Shown: positions 1 to 14,400, counted from the first letter of the stretch. The stretch: DNA of 26,289 bases from Elysia marginata (GCA_019649035.1 BMAT01000636.1:372296-398584); one strand, 5' to 3'. Made by a program: numbers and translations. Notes: generated by a model not told the origin, from the letters alone.

Positions 1-38
<38 letters not shown>

Positions 39-72
39 GAGAGAAAGGGAGAGAGAGAAAGGGAGAGAGATA
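1..72. repeat. (GATA)n microsatellite with GA-rich tail
   Basis: Nine perfect GATA units (1-36) run into GA repeats interrupted by AAAGGG. The window begins inside the array, so its full length is unknown. Confidence 0.95.
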
Positions 73-657
73 TTAAAGTTAATTTCAGTCGTAACTAGGG
101 GCTATAAATATAATAGTGCTGAATACGCAGATAAGGACTACAGAAAACGCTATTTGGGTACTATAACTACATGTAACTTACATACATGCAATGCTCCTTA
201 TGTGAAAGCATTTAGAGCATTTTAGTGAATTAGGCACTGTATAAAAACACTCTATTTACCCTTTTTAGTCAAATGCTGTGAGAGCTAAATCCAACCAAAT
301 GTACTTTATGGCTATTTTAAGCCTGGTTTATTCAAAACATAGGTAGCCTTTGTCATGCCCACATAAAACAAAGATCATTAATGTAAGCCTGCCAGTTAGC
401 GTGACTGTCTTTGGTCGGCTAACTAGCTTTATTTAGGTCTAGGCTTACGTGTTACTTTTTTGTAAGAAAAAAAAAGGCATTACTAGGGCCAGAAAGAGGA
501 CAGTTGCCAGTTTTACAAATTGATAGGCCTACTAACAATAACAGAAGCGATGACAACAGTACAATTATTTAAGACCAATTAAAAAAAAATCGCGATGTCC
601 AGGCAAAAATAATAGTAAAGCCACTTGCACTATAACTGATATGAGTGGTGGCGCTGA

Positions 658-716
658 AGGAGAAGAAGAAGAAGAAGATGATGATGATGATGATGACGGT
701 GGTGATGTTGATGGTG
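658..716. repeat. (GAA)n-(GAT)n compound microsatellite
   Basis: Five to six GAA units pass directly into six GAT units, then a looser GGT/GAT stretch. No start or splice context makes this coding. Confidence 0.9.
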
Positions 717-1184
717 ATATCGAGGATCATAATGATGAACTTGCAACAGTAGTTTTTTCCCCTTGTTTTGTCCCACTCAAAGATATCTTTTCATTGATAA
801 ATCAAGAAACATAGTTTTGCTTTAACTTTTCCTGCTTTCTGCATCAGTAGGCCTGTGGGCTAATTGCATGTTGGGCCTACTCTAGATGTTCTTCTTCTCA
901 CCCTACTAAACACCTCCTTCATTGTTCCCTCTCTTTCTCCAAAACCTCTCTTTCATATTTTCCCATTCTCCTTCTCAACGTAGACCTTTCCTTTTTTCTC
1001 CACCCCACTCCTCTAATTTTTGTTTTTCTTCTACGGCTAAGCCCTTAATCAGTTTTATCACAATGAGAAGGGCGTCGAACATTGTTTTCGTCCAAGTCAC
1101 TGAGACTGAGATTATCGCTGTCTTTGTGGCACCAAGTTTCGCAGATGGCCTCGTTTGCAGAATCTGGCTCAAGAACGCTTTTTG

Positions 1185-1187
<3 letters not shown>

Positions 1188-1230
<43 letters not shown>
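1188..1230. repeat. (GA)n microsatellite
   Basis: About 21 uninterrupted AG/GA units. Both overlapping open reading frames here are artefacts of this repeat. Confidence 0.95.
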
Positions 1231-1232
<2 letters not shown>

Positions 1233-2010
1233 CCTTAGTGTGCCAATAGGCTTACAGAACTCACGCACAAACGACCGAAGGTTGCGATTATGAGGGGAAA
1301 GAAAATGAGTTGGTTTGTTTCTAAAAGGAGGCGCGTGCGATAGGCCGAGGCAGCTTCATGAAATCTCTCCATTCTCTTGGTCTAATCACTGTGAATGTAT
1401 TTTTAGCCATTGAATGGTTTCACTCGCTTTCAGTGATGTCATCCAGGTAGATAAGAGAGAGCAAAACTGAATCTTGAAATAGCATACTGGGAAGAAAAGA
1501 TAACCAAGAACCAAGCCTGTGTAAAACTGTAAGCATACCACTACAGCTGCGTTTGCCTGGATGAGCTAGCTACACGCGCCCTGTTTCATCAGTACCATCT
1601 TCTGGAAAAATATTGATTGATCTGCGAGCGAGTCACTGCAAGGAAGAAGGGGACGGCAATGTAAAAGGGTGGTCGATGCCTGTGAGAAGACTGGGCAAGG
1701 TTTAGCCTAGGCCTATCGAACAAATTCCCACGGATTGAAAACTGATGCGGAAGTCCAAGCGGGACTTAGTCTGAGTGTTTCAATGGAGTGCTGCTATGGA
1801 TAACAAAGGCGAAGTGTTCATCGTAGGCTTGGACATGGAGGCTTAGATTTTGATTAGATGTTTGAGATTAGGTCTTAATTTTGATTTAGATCTAAATCTA
1901 TGTGCAAAAGAATTTGAACTAATATGGTTTTAGCTAAAGTGCAAATTTCTTTACCCTGAGATGCAGACTTAGCAAGAGCACGAACGGTAAAGTTCGCCGG
2001 CAGGAACAAG

Positions 2011-2449
2011 ATGGCGTGCCAAACAATGTTCCTTTTGTGCTTGGCATTGTCTACATTAGCAAGATTTTCAACTCAGGCATTTCAAAGCCACTCAAATAAA
2101 ATGCATACGCATCGTAGTCGAAGCCATCGAGGTGCTCAAAAGATTAAATATTTCTCTGAATCCGCTCAACACACCCCTATTTCAGAGGATTCAAATGTCA
2201 ACACGGTCCTGTTCGATTTGAATTCAATACCTTTTCATAAGTCTGCAGCATCGTATAGATTTGAAGTTATCACAACAGAAGACAGTGTTCCAGATCGGGC
2301 TAATCTCTTTACTGTGGACCAATACAGGTTATTGAAGTTCAGCAATTTGACAAATCCGAGGGAGTTCTTTGATTATGAACAGTATAAAACTGTTGTTGTC
2401 ATTGTTCAAGCAACCTCCTTGACAAGTAGCTACGACGATTTGCTTCCAG
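2011..2449 (+). CDS. Cadherin exon 1: start codon, signal peptide, degenerate EC1
   Basis: Codes residues 1-146 plus one base of codon 147. The ATG sits in a good initiation context (AACAAGATGG), and an in-frame TGA at 1957-1959, 54 nt upstream, limits extension within this exon. Residues 6-17 are hydrophobic and end in STQA (20-23), a plausible signal-peptidase site. A short basic stretch follows at 32-45, with an RSHR at 37-40 that only weakly resembles a furin site. EC1 is diverged but has the strand motif FDYEQY at 120-125. The donor is CAG|GTAGGC, leaving a phase 1 intron. Confidence 0.85.
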
Positions 2450-5400
2450 GTAGGCAAAATCATGAAAAAAATTATGCACTAGATTCTAAATCTAGTTCTA
2501 GATATCTAGATTCTAAATCTTTGTAAATCATTCCTAGATCTAGGTATATTGATTTCATGCTTCTTTACAGAAGACGGTTGAACTCTCTGAATTTCTTTTG
2601 TTATCTAGAATCTAGATCTAGATCTAATTCTAATGTTTTGTGGAACATAAGCTGGGTTGGAAAATTGAATCCAATGATTATAAATGAATCTGAGCCAGTG
2701 TCTATCTCTGGACAAGAATTCAACATAGGCCCCTAATTCATACAAAATCGGAAGCTAAACAATCCAATTAACAATAAAACATTGGTTGGTTTGGAAATTG
2801 CCGGATTTCCAAACTGGGGTACCAAATTTATTTATCATTAACTCTTTAACCATGTAATTATCTCATACTTGTGCACGTAATTTTTCTAGGTCTAGACTTA
2901 GCCTAGATCTACATGTGCCGTTGTAACTTCTAGGTCGCTGCAAATATCGCTAAAAGAGTTAAATACATCTTCTCTTGGAAGTTCAATCTACTATAATCAA
3001 CATCCAGGGTCGAACTATTTCATAGTTTTATTCGTACATCGTCTTTCTCCCCTTCCGTGGATATAAAATGGTGCACCGGACGTTGACAGCGTCCGGCCAT
3101 TGTTATAGAGTTAAGTTAGAAATTACCCAGTGATTGGCGCTTCATTTGTCAGTAACATTGTTTAAACATGCATGCACTGGACCCTTTCTTTCTAAAGTTA
3201 GATTACCATTTAAGCTTCCAAGCAAAGCTCTTGACATAAAAAAATTTGCACTGATCTTATGGGCTCATGAATCTCAGTTGAAGGCTATTTCACTTTGAGT
3301 GAAAATTCAAATAAATAAATTCAGTAAATTTCTTTTTTCTTGCATTCATATTAAACTTAAAAATATTATTATTGTTAATTATTTATTTTGCAAATACTCT
3401 GCACTGTATTGTAATGTAAGTAAGTATATGCCGCATCATAAGCTAAAGTTTTTGAAATGTATACTTTTAAATTTAAAATCTAGTTTGAAAATTTGGCGTG
3501 TCGGCGTATAGATCGGACCTTTTTCATGATTTATAGCTGATTTTTAAATGCAACACAATCATCCAATGTCATTTTTAAATAAACCATAAAAAATAGTACC
3601 CATATGGTTTCCTTCTAGTAGGACTGTAGGAGTACTGTTCAAACTATTTTGAAAAAAGTCATGATTTTTTATGTCATTTTTTACATTAAGTTTTTTTATG
3701 TGACTGTGCAGTCAACTTTGACCTTATTTCAAACTCAAAGATTAGGTTACAACTATGATTTGTAAATTTGTACAGATGTTCACGCTCCTAATAACTATTG
3801 GCCACAAGAATGAAAGTTTATTTAAAAAACAGATGTGTTAACAAGTGAGCAAGAGCAACTGAAAACCGCTCTCAAAACATGAATTCATACAATTATGACA
3901 CATAGCCAGGCCAGAAACTCAAATTTGAAAGATCATTTTTTTTCAACACCAGTTTCTTGAAATTTTCAATTAATTACAGCTTGTTGCCCAGAGAAGAAAC
4001 ATGTCTAATTTTTTTAAGCTACCAAGTAATTATTTTCATTGTAAACCGAAAAAAATACAACAAACAAATTTTTATCCACATTTTAAAAAATAATAGAAAT
4101 AAAAAAAAGTTTGAAATAGATCTGTGTAAAAGTCTTACTTTATTACTAGTTTGTACTATATACTTTACTATGGCAACAGGTATGAACAATTTTTAATCTC
4201 TAGATAGCTTTGAACAAAATTTAAATGAAAATATAAACCTTAAATATTCTTTTTTGATAGGTTGAATAGTTATTTAATTTTTAAAAATCTAAATGTTTGG
4301 CACATTGTTTGGTAAAAATTGCCAACATCTGTAAAAGAGCTTTAAATCACACGATTTTAAAAGCAATAAAGTCAAAGAATATGATGGCGGGTTGTAAACA
4401 TGAAATCAATGTTGAATTGTTTCCCCCAATTTTCAGCCCTCAAAAGAAAAAACAAATTTTAATTTTGAAGGGGATGTAAATATTGGTAGATTTTTAACTT
4501 CAAGGCAAGATAATCATTGGAAACAATTTTTTTCCTGCCACCGTTCGAAAATTGGACCTCTTCCCTTACATTTGATACCAATTTTGGTTATGATGTGCGA
4601 TGAAGCAGTAACTTTCAGTCAACTTAAGCATGTGAGTTGTTGAACAAGCCACTAACTAGGATTGTTTTAGTTGTTAACCTTTTAGGGTTCATTCCATTAT
4701 CTGTGTGTCACTGTTTTTACCTACTTTAAGCCAAACAGTTTGCTCTCTTTCACCAAATCAAGGTATCTGTAATATCCTGACTGTTTTTATCATATGGATG
4801 TATGGATTCTCATCAACACTTTTGCCTTTCTCATTGTAAACATCGATAGTATGATACAAATGTTATTGGGCAACAGGTCAGCGTTATGTGTGTCACCCTC
4901 TGAATTTTTTTTTTAACCCCTGATGTAAAAAAAACCCTCTGAATTAAACACATCAATTTTAATAAATCTTAAAATTACATTTTTAAGGGCTTTATACGGT
5001 ACATGTCGAGGTACAACACAACATAAAAGCTACCTAGTACTCACAGTTTCTTCAAAGCATTATGATGCAATTTAAGAAAGTCATAACATCACATCATTAT
5101 GTCAATCTTGTCAGTTTCCCCCATCACTACTGAAAGATTTACAACGATTTCTCACAGTCTCAAATGTGTGTAAATAAAAAGTACCTTTCCAAGAACCGAA
5201 AACGAACCTTCCAAGCCAGGGCCCAAAGTCAAATCCTGTAAAGTATAATTCCCTTTTCTAAGAGTAAGAGGGAATAACTCAATAAGCGTATCACTAAACC
5301 ATGCCAGAAAACAGCAGAAAAGGGAACATGAGACAAAAAACCCCGCAGATTTATAAAAGAAAAAAAAGAGTCAAGGACATTAATTTGTTATTTTGTATGA

Positions 5401-8400
5401 TTGGAAATATGCTAACATGCAAATGAGGCTGTAACAAAACGTCTTAAATCTGTCGTTTGTGATGGAGGACAAAGTATTTTTAGAAATAACAGAAGGTAAC
5501 AGTACTGTCATACTGATATGATGCTATGAGTTTCTTAAATGGCATCATAATGCTGTGTTATAAATTTTAAATTATATTTTGATCAACATTTCACTTCCCA
5601 TACTTGTAAATTTGTATCAGGATTCTAGTCCCCTTCAACATCTTACTGACTTGACAGGCTAATACAAAAAAATTACCTTAGGCTTTAGTTATGTCAATCC
5701 CAGAAATTTTTGTCCTTGTCTCATAGATTTTTTTGTTGTTTTTCCTTCATTTCTTTAAAGTCTATGGTCTTTTTGGATAAAATTTTCAACAGAACTAGAT
5801 GTAGTTTAACAGGAATACAAAGTAACAAAGTAAAAAAAGTTCTATGACAGCCTTAATTTCTTTGCTATGATTTAAATTACTTTGTCCACCATCACAACCA
5901 ATAGAATCACGACCTTTTGTCACAGACTCAAATTTATCTACTTGGCAATACCCTATTTTTCAATGTTGATTGATTTGAAAACAACCATATAGCATGCATA
6001 ATAGGTCCCTGTAATCATATGAGCAAAAATTAAAGCAAAATGGGTGTGTACCCAGTGATTACTGTACATATATACTTAATTATAAGACAAGATGAAATTT
6101 CTCCCTAGAGTGAAAGTAGTATACATGGTAAAAAATCTAACAGTTCTACAAGACTAGGAAGTTGTCATCAGTGACTTTTGATACTCGTCATATTCAGTAT
6201 AAATTCATAAAATGTTAAATTTTATGCAAATCATTCAGTCATTTGCACTTGTTAATTGGAATATTATTCAGTTTATTATTATACAATCCTGAAAGTTCTA
6301 AAGTTTTTGTTATTTTTTATTGTTATTTTTCTAACACGAAGTACAAAGTGGACCAATAGCTTATGGTCCTGACAATTTGGCGTAGCGACCCTTTAAGTAT
6401 ACAATAAAAAATTGACTTCACTCAGGACTAGGAGAGGATGGTAAGGAGAAAAAAAAAAGCAATGAATCTGGAAAAACGGACAGAAAATGAGACTGTAAAA
6501 CTCTGTAATGATAATAATTAATAAGACAATATCTTGGGGTCCATATAAAGTTCTTTATGTTTGATTCGTACTCTCCCTCTGTCCATCATAGCAGCTCACA
6601 TTCTTTATTCCCCTCTTATTTGTCTTAACACGATTAGCCTGTACATGTATAGGATTAGCTTATCACCTTCATAAGTTCATTTCCCTGTGTATATTTCCTG
6701 AAGAGGCTAGATCTATCAGAACTTGGCTCAAGCTTAGATAAAGGCATGGAACATTGCACATTACAGTGAGTGTAGTGGTGAGGAGTTGGTTGGGACTAAA
6801 GGAATGCCCCTGTGTTGATCTTATCTGCCTTGTGAGGCATGGCTTTACATGGAATGTATGTAGGCTAGACCAAAAGCTTTTTAAAGGACAAAGCTTGGGC
6901 CTTAAAAGCAGGGAAGTGGGGACCTCTTAAAATAACAATCATTAATCCTCTAGATATCATGAGTGCTTTTACTGTTTTAGCTTGTTTTATGACAAAGTCA
7001 CCAACCCTATTCTTGTTTATCTAAATTATTGTTCTAAAAACAAAAAAACACAAGCTGTTAGATCTAATGTAATTTTTTTTTAACAATAAATCATTTCAGT
7101 TGCTGTTGTCTTCAGCCTGGCATCCTCAAACCAAACAAATAATGTTTTCTTGGCAGCTATGACACGTTTACCTGTGTGGACAGATTGTGTTTTGACAAAT
7201 ACCCTGTCACAATTAGATAGAGATAGTTGGGTGGGGGTGGGGGGGGGGTATGGGGGGATGGGGAAGTTGAGGAGTTGAGGGTAACCTGGAATTGACATCT
7301 ATGGTACTTTTTTTTATTAACCTTTCAGGTCAGTAAACTGTTGAAGGGGGCTAGAATCCTAATACAAATTTAGTAGTGTGGGAAAGTGAAATGTTGATCA
7401 CAATATAACCTCCTAGTCCTAAAGAAAAACAGTTAAAACAAGTAGTCTTAGGAACTAACTGATATTACGGCAAAGAGAATCAATGTACTATGACTGTGAG
7501 AGGTAGAGTAATGGGAGTAGTCCAAAGGTTGAAAGCAAGAGAAATAGAAAAAAAGAGAAATAGAAAAAAGCGTATACATCTGAGAGTCATTTTTTTTCTC
7601 TAAAACACCTTGAGAAAGTTTGCATATCTGTGTCAGCTCTATGAATTTCATACATGTAATGATCAAAGCCAAGGAAGCCTTTAAAAAATAAGGTGTAAAA
7701 AGTGCAGTCTGTTTTAGGCAAAGCTCTATGAGTATGACTTCCATGGCTCCTGGCTAAATGAATAGCCTACTTTGTTATTTTGACCTGTAATTATTAAAAT
7801 TACAATTGTGAGAATAATTGTTTTGTCTTCATTACATAACGCTTTGAATTAGTCTAAGATATGGTTAAGGGGGAAAAGTAGATTCAGTTTGTCAGAAGTA
7901 CTAGTGCCATTGATAATTTGGTAACTTTTCTGTGATAATAAATCTTTTTTTTTTTATTTAAGCCCTTGGCATAATATTTAATGCTTAAAGAATGACATTA
8001 TCATAATTTAACCTCAATTTATATGCTTGTGAATTTTTATCTTCATCATATACCCAAGGGCAAGTGATGGGGGAATAAGAGTTATATGGGTCGATATTCT
8101 GATTTGGACAACATGAAAGTTTATCCTTTGCTCAACACAGTGGCACCAGATTTTTTTCCTAAGACACCTATAATTATTTTTTTTATAATTTTGAAAATAA
8201 GAACAGTTAGAACTACGCCAAAACGTTATAAAAATGTGTTATGTCAATAGGAAAAACAATGGCTTCAGCACATATTATAAGCCAACACCCCTATAAACCC
8301 TAGCCTGCAGTGTACTTTGGGAACAGTCCACTTGTTGAACTTCAGACACGCATGAGACATAGGGAGGGTAGACATATACAGCTGCATTGCCTAAAACCTC

Positions 8401-11400
8401 AGGGTTCCTTTTTTCCTTTCTATTTGACTTTCTTTTGCATTTTTCTCAAATGTCTTTTTTTTTATATATCTTTGTATATCTCCAAAAGTTGTTGAGCAAT
8501 TCACTTCAAACTGTACCTATGGCTTGCCAATGCACCATTCTCGACTTTGTCAGAAGCTTTTTTCTATATTTTTTTTTTGTTTTTGTTTTACAAATCTTTT
8601 TCTTGAAAAAAAAAAAGTACTTTTTGGCACTTATGCAAACTCAAAAAATTTATAAAAGATAAACAAAGAAGCCAAGAAGAAATGCTTCTTACAAAATTTC
8701 TGAATTGACTGTAATAAATGGTTGCTTTTTACAGAATGCAAAGCCATCGTTTAGATTTTGACTTATAAAGGCCTAATATTTACTATTTTTGTCCCATACG
8801 GCGGCTACAATTGGTTTCCATGGCAACCAAACATTGGAAATGACAAAAAAAATGTTCAACACTGTGATTTTTGTCCCCCAAACATTATTTTGAAACACAA
8901 TCATTAGATCTTATAAGAAAAAAAATGCCTCTGGCTGCCACACTGGCCCTAAAAGGCCTTTTGCATTCTCCATTAAAGTCGTATTTTTACAAAAACTTTT
9001 TTGTCTCCAATCAAGCGGTACATTCTCTATAGTCATCGCATAAAAATAATGCTCATCTTATCCTCAAAGGTCCCCTTATCTATCTGAAGTAGGTCATTCA
9101 TCCATCCAGTTTAATTCAGTGGAGTCTTGTTAAGATTATGATTACCCTGTTTACAGTTTATCAGCTTTGGTTTTATATTGATTTTTTTGGTACCTCTTCC
9201 TTTTTTTTCTTCATAATGTCAATATTTAATTGTTGCATGAACTAAGTATTTTTGTATCAGTACTTGGCATATTTTCAGGTTAATTATTAAACCTATTTAG
9301 AGGCCCTTGGGGTGCATTAGAATATATTTTTTGTTTATTATTCTCCTCTAGAGATTTAGTTTTTGTTACATCCAACAAACCTGGGCTCCTTAAACCCTTG
9401 GAATCATGCAATTGCATTCAACAAACTGAATGAAAGTCTTTTTTTTCTCATCGAAAACCTGTATTTATAACTAAACTTTTGTAAAAAAAAACACACTTAT
9501 TTTAAACACACCATAGTGTAAACAAACTATGAGTGAACCTTAAACTAATGGTGCATATTTCCAGTTTTTCAGGTATGTTGTCATAATAATAATTGATTTG
9601 TAGAGCACGTAAAATTTACCAAAATGTCGCACAGTGGAACAAAGTGGCTTTAAAATAAACTCAAGCCATTGTAAAAGAAGGTAACATTAAACAGAAACAA
9701 AGAGTTTTACAAAAAGTGTATCAAAACTAGTATATCAACAAAAAAAAAATAGCCATTGGTCCTACTCTATTAAAAACAAAAGAAAATAATAACCTAAAAG
9801 ATTAATTCATTAAGAATAGATATAAAGTGAATAAAAAAATGTAATAGTAGTTATAGTCCTTCGTTAATATGTCTAATGATAATATAGTTATACAGTGGAA
9901 TTCCTCAATTAAGACCGCCTTTTGTGTGACTTTAAACCTGAGGAAGTCCACATATATACAGGTATGGCAATTTAACCCCTGAACTAAGACACCCCCCCCC
10001 TCTTATAAGACCTGTTTTTACTGAAATTTTTCAAGGTCTTTATTCAGAAGTTCATCTGTAGTCATATACAAAATTTAAAATATTGTAAACTTAAACAAAA
10101 AAAAAATGTCTCTTTTATGTAAAACTGCAAAACGCATAAAAATTATTGCATCTTAAAAAGTTAGGATAGTCTGTTGCTAATATATTGTAAAAAGAAAGCA
10201 TTCTTAAAAATGATAAAATACTAAGCCTAAGGTTGACACCCTAGAACTCATATGGCCTGTGGAGTAAGTTGGTTTTTATATTTACATTTAATCAAAGGTG
10301 GAGTTAGAGAGGAAGGTGCTATAGAACTGAGGAGTGGCTTAGTATAGTTTCTCTAATCCTCTTAATTCGAAGTTCATTGTCATTTTCAAGAGATTCGAAT
10401 TTTGAGATTTCCACTGTATACCAAGCCAGAAAAAAATAAAAACAAAAAAGGCAAAAAGTGTCATGTTGTTTATTTCTACGCATAGCTGGCTACTTATAGT
10501 TTATCAACATAAAGATTATATCAAACCTCGATTTTTTGCCATAAGACTGCGAAACAGAATACTTTTTTCTCGGGATCCATATTTTAGCCGTTGTTTCAAT
10601 GGGCATGATTGAACTTATCTAATAAAGCTTTGTCTTTATCTTCCTGCATTCCTCAGAGAGATTGTTGGTGAAAGTTTCCATCCCCTTGTCCGACGTAAAT
10701 GACGAACTACCAGTATTGAAAAATCAACCTTTCCCTTACAATGCAGCACTCCCAGAGGAGCCGGATGAGGGCCACTTGGTATATGCTCTGTTGGCTGAGG
10801 ATCCAGATACCAACTCTGACCTTCAGTACATGATGGATGATACTGCAAGTGAGTACTGTGCCGTCCATTTAGATTGAGCTATGAATTGCATTGAAAACAG
10901 ATAACGATGTTGATGCAGAACAAAATAATAAAGTGGAATCCACTGACAGTCAACACCTTTAAAGGAAACTCTTGCTTAAAGTCAACCCTGTTATACAGTC
11001 CCCTTTTGTATTTCTTTATATTTTTTTTATGGTTAAAGCCAACTCTTGGTTAAAGTCAACACATTTTTTTCAGTCCCAAGGTGTTGACTTTATCAGGATT
11101 CCACTCTACATGTTTGCTTGGGATGCAGGGTTTGATGTTGAAATGAGGATGCTTGCAGTTTTGATCGTGTTCAGCATCATTGTTTTGACTGCCAATAAGG
11201 CCAGTGCAGTGTACTGTTTCGCATTAAGGCTTCCATGGGGCTGTCTCCACTCTCTGAAGCCTTTTTTTTCCAACTTCAAAGGGTAGTCAAAATTGTGGAA
11301 ACTCTCAAGTCAAATGACCAATCCCAATGCTTGGTATTTTCCTCTCAGTTTTCATGAAACTAAATTTATATAGAAGAGTTTTCAATTTGAGGGTGATAGT

Positions 11401-14400
11401 TTTTATAAGTGTCATAGATTAGCTCCATATTTACATGGAATTTGCAATCCATTCATGCTTAAAAAATTAATCTGCTATTTGCAATGCTTCATGAATAGTC
11501 TCTCCTTTACAATGATTTTCAACATTCTTTACAATCATCCCTTTTTGAGCCTGTCAGTTCAGCTAAGTGACTAAAGAAATTACCCAAAACAAGTAAATAC
11601 AAGCAGCTAGACAAATATTGTTCTTGATATTGAACTGATAGCCAGTTTAACTGAAAAGATGAAATTTGAATATCCACAGGCAGAACTTAAAATTTACAGA
11701 AAGTAAACTGTTAACACTGCTGTGGAAAATCTTAGTGTTAACCCCAAGCATTAAAAAAAAGTATTAAAGTTTAAAGTTGTCCTTTGCATACCATATTTTA
11801 GATTTTTTCAAAAGTGCAGAATAATTTTGTTTTTGAACTTTTTTAGATATGTAAAATGATGAGGAGCTTACTTACTTTCATCAGACAGTTTCATCGATTT
11901 GCAAAAAGAAAGCAAAAGTTTTAAGTATCAATGTTAAAGCCTATGAACAGTGGTAACGGTCTAATATCACAGTTTTTGAACAGGCTTAAATGAGAAAACT
12001 TTTCCTTCATAAAAAGTCCCCCCCCCCCCCTAACATCACATTTATGGACTTCAGATTGCTCAAGATCATGGCTTTCTTCATAAAAAAGAATCCAAATATT
12101 AGTTTCAAACCTGTTTTACATCTTTCTCATGACACAATGAACACTAAAAATTCAAAGACAGCATGATCTACAATCTACATAGTTATACATGTACAGTGTT
12201 GTGTGAGGGGAGAGGAGGGTTACTCTACTCTCACCTGCTTAACCACTTTACTGCTCTGTGTAGGTATGCCGTACATGCTACTGCCCCAGGGGTCTAATGC
12301 GTTGTGAACGTACACTCTCCGTGCACTATAAACCAAGTTTTGTTTCACTTGATAACCAATCCTTGCTTTCAGTGGACAAAAATAGTATTGGAAAGGTTGA
12401 AGCTTTGCGGAGCCAAAAATAGCCAATATCGACTATACTTTTGAACGAAGAATACCCAGCAGCTGAGATTATTGCACGCAAACACACAGTTACAAGCCTG
12501 TGCTGTGTAGGCCTATTCAAGGCCAGCTGACTACCTCTGTCGTGGCACATGCTTTGGTTTTGCTACACAGTTGCTGATTCTAGATCTCGATCTTAATCTA
12601 GATATATAGTTTTAGGGATCTAGCTCTCTTAGTTACAGAGAATATATAGAGTAAAATATGTGGAAAGACCCGTGCCTCAGTGCTGCCTTAGGAATTTTCT
12701 TAAGACACAGGTGCGCAATTTTGTGTAGCAGTGAATGGGTTAACAAATGGCATTTCACTGTTCACCAGGTTAGTTCATAATGCCAAAGTGCCAGAGGTTT
12801 ATTTGCGTTCAATGCTCTACCATTGATTGGTTTAGTGAAGTGATCTGAGGCAAGTTTATGGTCAAACTGTTTTGACCTAAGTGTGAATGAAAAGTGATAG
12901 ATTATGCACGCTAAGAAGTAGGTTGGTCCTTCATAAATTGTTATAGATTGTTTTGCCCACTGATTCAGTAGCATGTCAGATCCCCATTAACCCCTTAGTG
13001 ACCTATAAAGTACGCTGTACGTACTACTTGTCATGACAAGATGCAGACACACGCTGTATGTCCTCAAATCAGTGGGTTTTGCTGTTCCGCATGACGCTTA
13101 GTTGTACAATGTACGCCGTGCTTTGCACTGCATATGAGGGGCATTTAACGCAGAGTTATTTAAAAACTGACATTATATTATATTTGGAGTTTAGCAATGT
13201 TAAAAATATATGATTACCCCACTCTTTAACCAGGAACTGACACGTCATGGTGATTGACAAAACCAACGTCACAAAGGGGTTAATGATCATCATCTTTACT
13301 AATTTTAGGCTGAAAAATGTCTTTTTATCACACAGATAAATAAACAAGGTTTTGCATTAGGCCCCTTACTTTGTCAATCATCAGGTTCTCTTAAGATCCT
13401 GTAAAACACTGCCTCCATAGCACCTTGATGTTATGAGGAGACCACTGTAACATTGATTTGTTAATAATAATGCTGTTGTTGTCTGTAGTAATGTAACAAA
13501 CTTTGATTTAACATTATGGTTACTATCAAACAGCTGCGGATGTAAAGAAATTTTTCAAAGTGGAAGAGGTATTAGATGCCAACACAGGAGTTAAAGAAGG
13601 ACACATTAAACTGAGAACTGCAACAAGTTTTACCACCGGCAGGACCTTCACCATCCCTGTAAGTTTTACACAAGTGCATACCCAAATAAACATATGATGT
13701 GACACGTTTTCAATTTTCCTATTAAGAATAACTGACATCCAAGTTAAATTTATTGTACTGAGAAAAATTGGCATTTGTAGTAAAATTAAATGCTGATTTG
13801 AACTTAAAAAAATAACTAAGACATTTTACAGGTTCATAAACCGACTAATTTATACTTAGAGCAGGGAGACATTGGCTGTTTTGTTTCCTTATTTATTTTA
13901 CATGATAATCGTCGATCAAACAGAAGCGTTCTTCATTCCTTCATTTAAAACCAGATACTTATAAGAGACAAATTCCAAGTACACCAGAGCATCATGGCAA
14001 AGGTGAATGTAGTTGTGGGTCCTCGGGAACCCCAGTTTTTCCAAAGCAACTATGAAGGATGGATCTTTGAGACTGACCTCTCAAATAACCCGTATGTATT
14101 ATTTTGAAAGCATACTAAAGATATTTGTTTACCAGATTTTAACTTTGAAATGTTATCTAATGCTCAGTTGTCATTGTTGACCATAACAAAATAATATCAA
14201 GTATTTTTCAAAATTTTAAAATTGTCTTTGTTATTAAGGCCTGAATTGAGACTCCTATTTGTGAGATAATATAGGATGAGATATATTTTTGGTACATTGT
14301 TATGGCTCCAAGATGCAAGCATACTAACTAATAGAATAGCAAACACATAGTAGATATAGATCTACAGACATAAAATATTAGTATATTTGTTCATCTTTAA

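Larger units (their letters stand above)
1..2010. other. Upstream region and presumed 5'UTR/promoter
   Basis: No convincing gene. The open frames across about 920-1300 on both strands read through the GA repeat or are low complexity. About 1260-2010 has more CpG (for example around 1330-1350 and 1570-1630) than the introns, which would suit a promoter or 5'UTR. I see no clear TATA box and cannot place a transcription start. Two exact or near TAGGCCTA palindromes lie at 524-531 and 1708-1715. Confidence 0.5.
2450..10656 (+). other. Intron 1 of the cadherin gene (8.2 kb, phase 1)
   Basis: AT-rich with many T and A runs and no cadherin-like coding segment. It holds a CTAGAT patch, one TTAA element, a G-rich tract, an X-box-like site and one TA-flanked element, listed separately. 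Long stretches, including about 3120-7200 and 7270-8800, show nothing I can name. A first intron this long is a usual place for enhancers, but that is inference. Confidence 0.8.
10849..13533 (+). other. Intron 2 of the cadherin gene (2.7 kb, phase 1)
   Basis: It holds an inverted-repeat element at about 10931-11108 and two TTAA elements (12239-12743, 12985-13285). A perfect 9-bp hairpin stem GTTAACACT/AGTGTTAAC lies at 11710-11742 and a C13 run at 12018-12030. The open frame at 10972-11286 has no recognisable product. Confidence 0.8.

Noticed and set aside
922..1293. Open frames on both strands upstream of the gene
   Set aside because: They read through the GA microsatellite and low-complexity sequence, with no domain or conserved motif.
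10972..11286. 104-codon plus-strand frame in intron 2
   Set aside because: It overlaps an inverted-repeat element, has no recognisable domain and no splice link to the cadherin frame.
13385..13455. ACAGTGGTCTCCTCATAAC-like transposon end on the minus strand
   Set aside because: It resembles a mariner/pogo end, but I could not find the matching opposite end.
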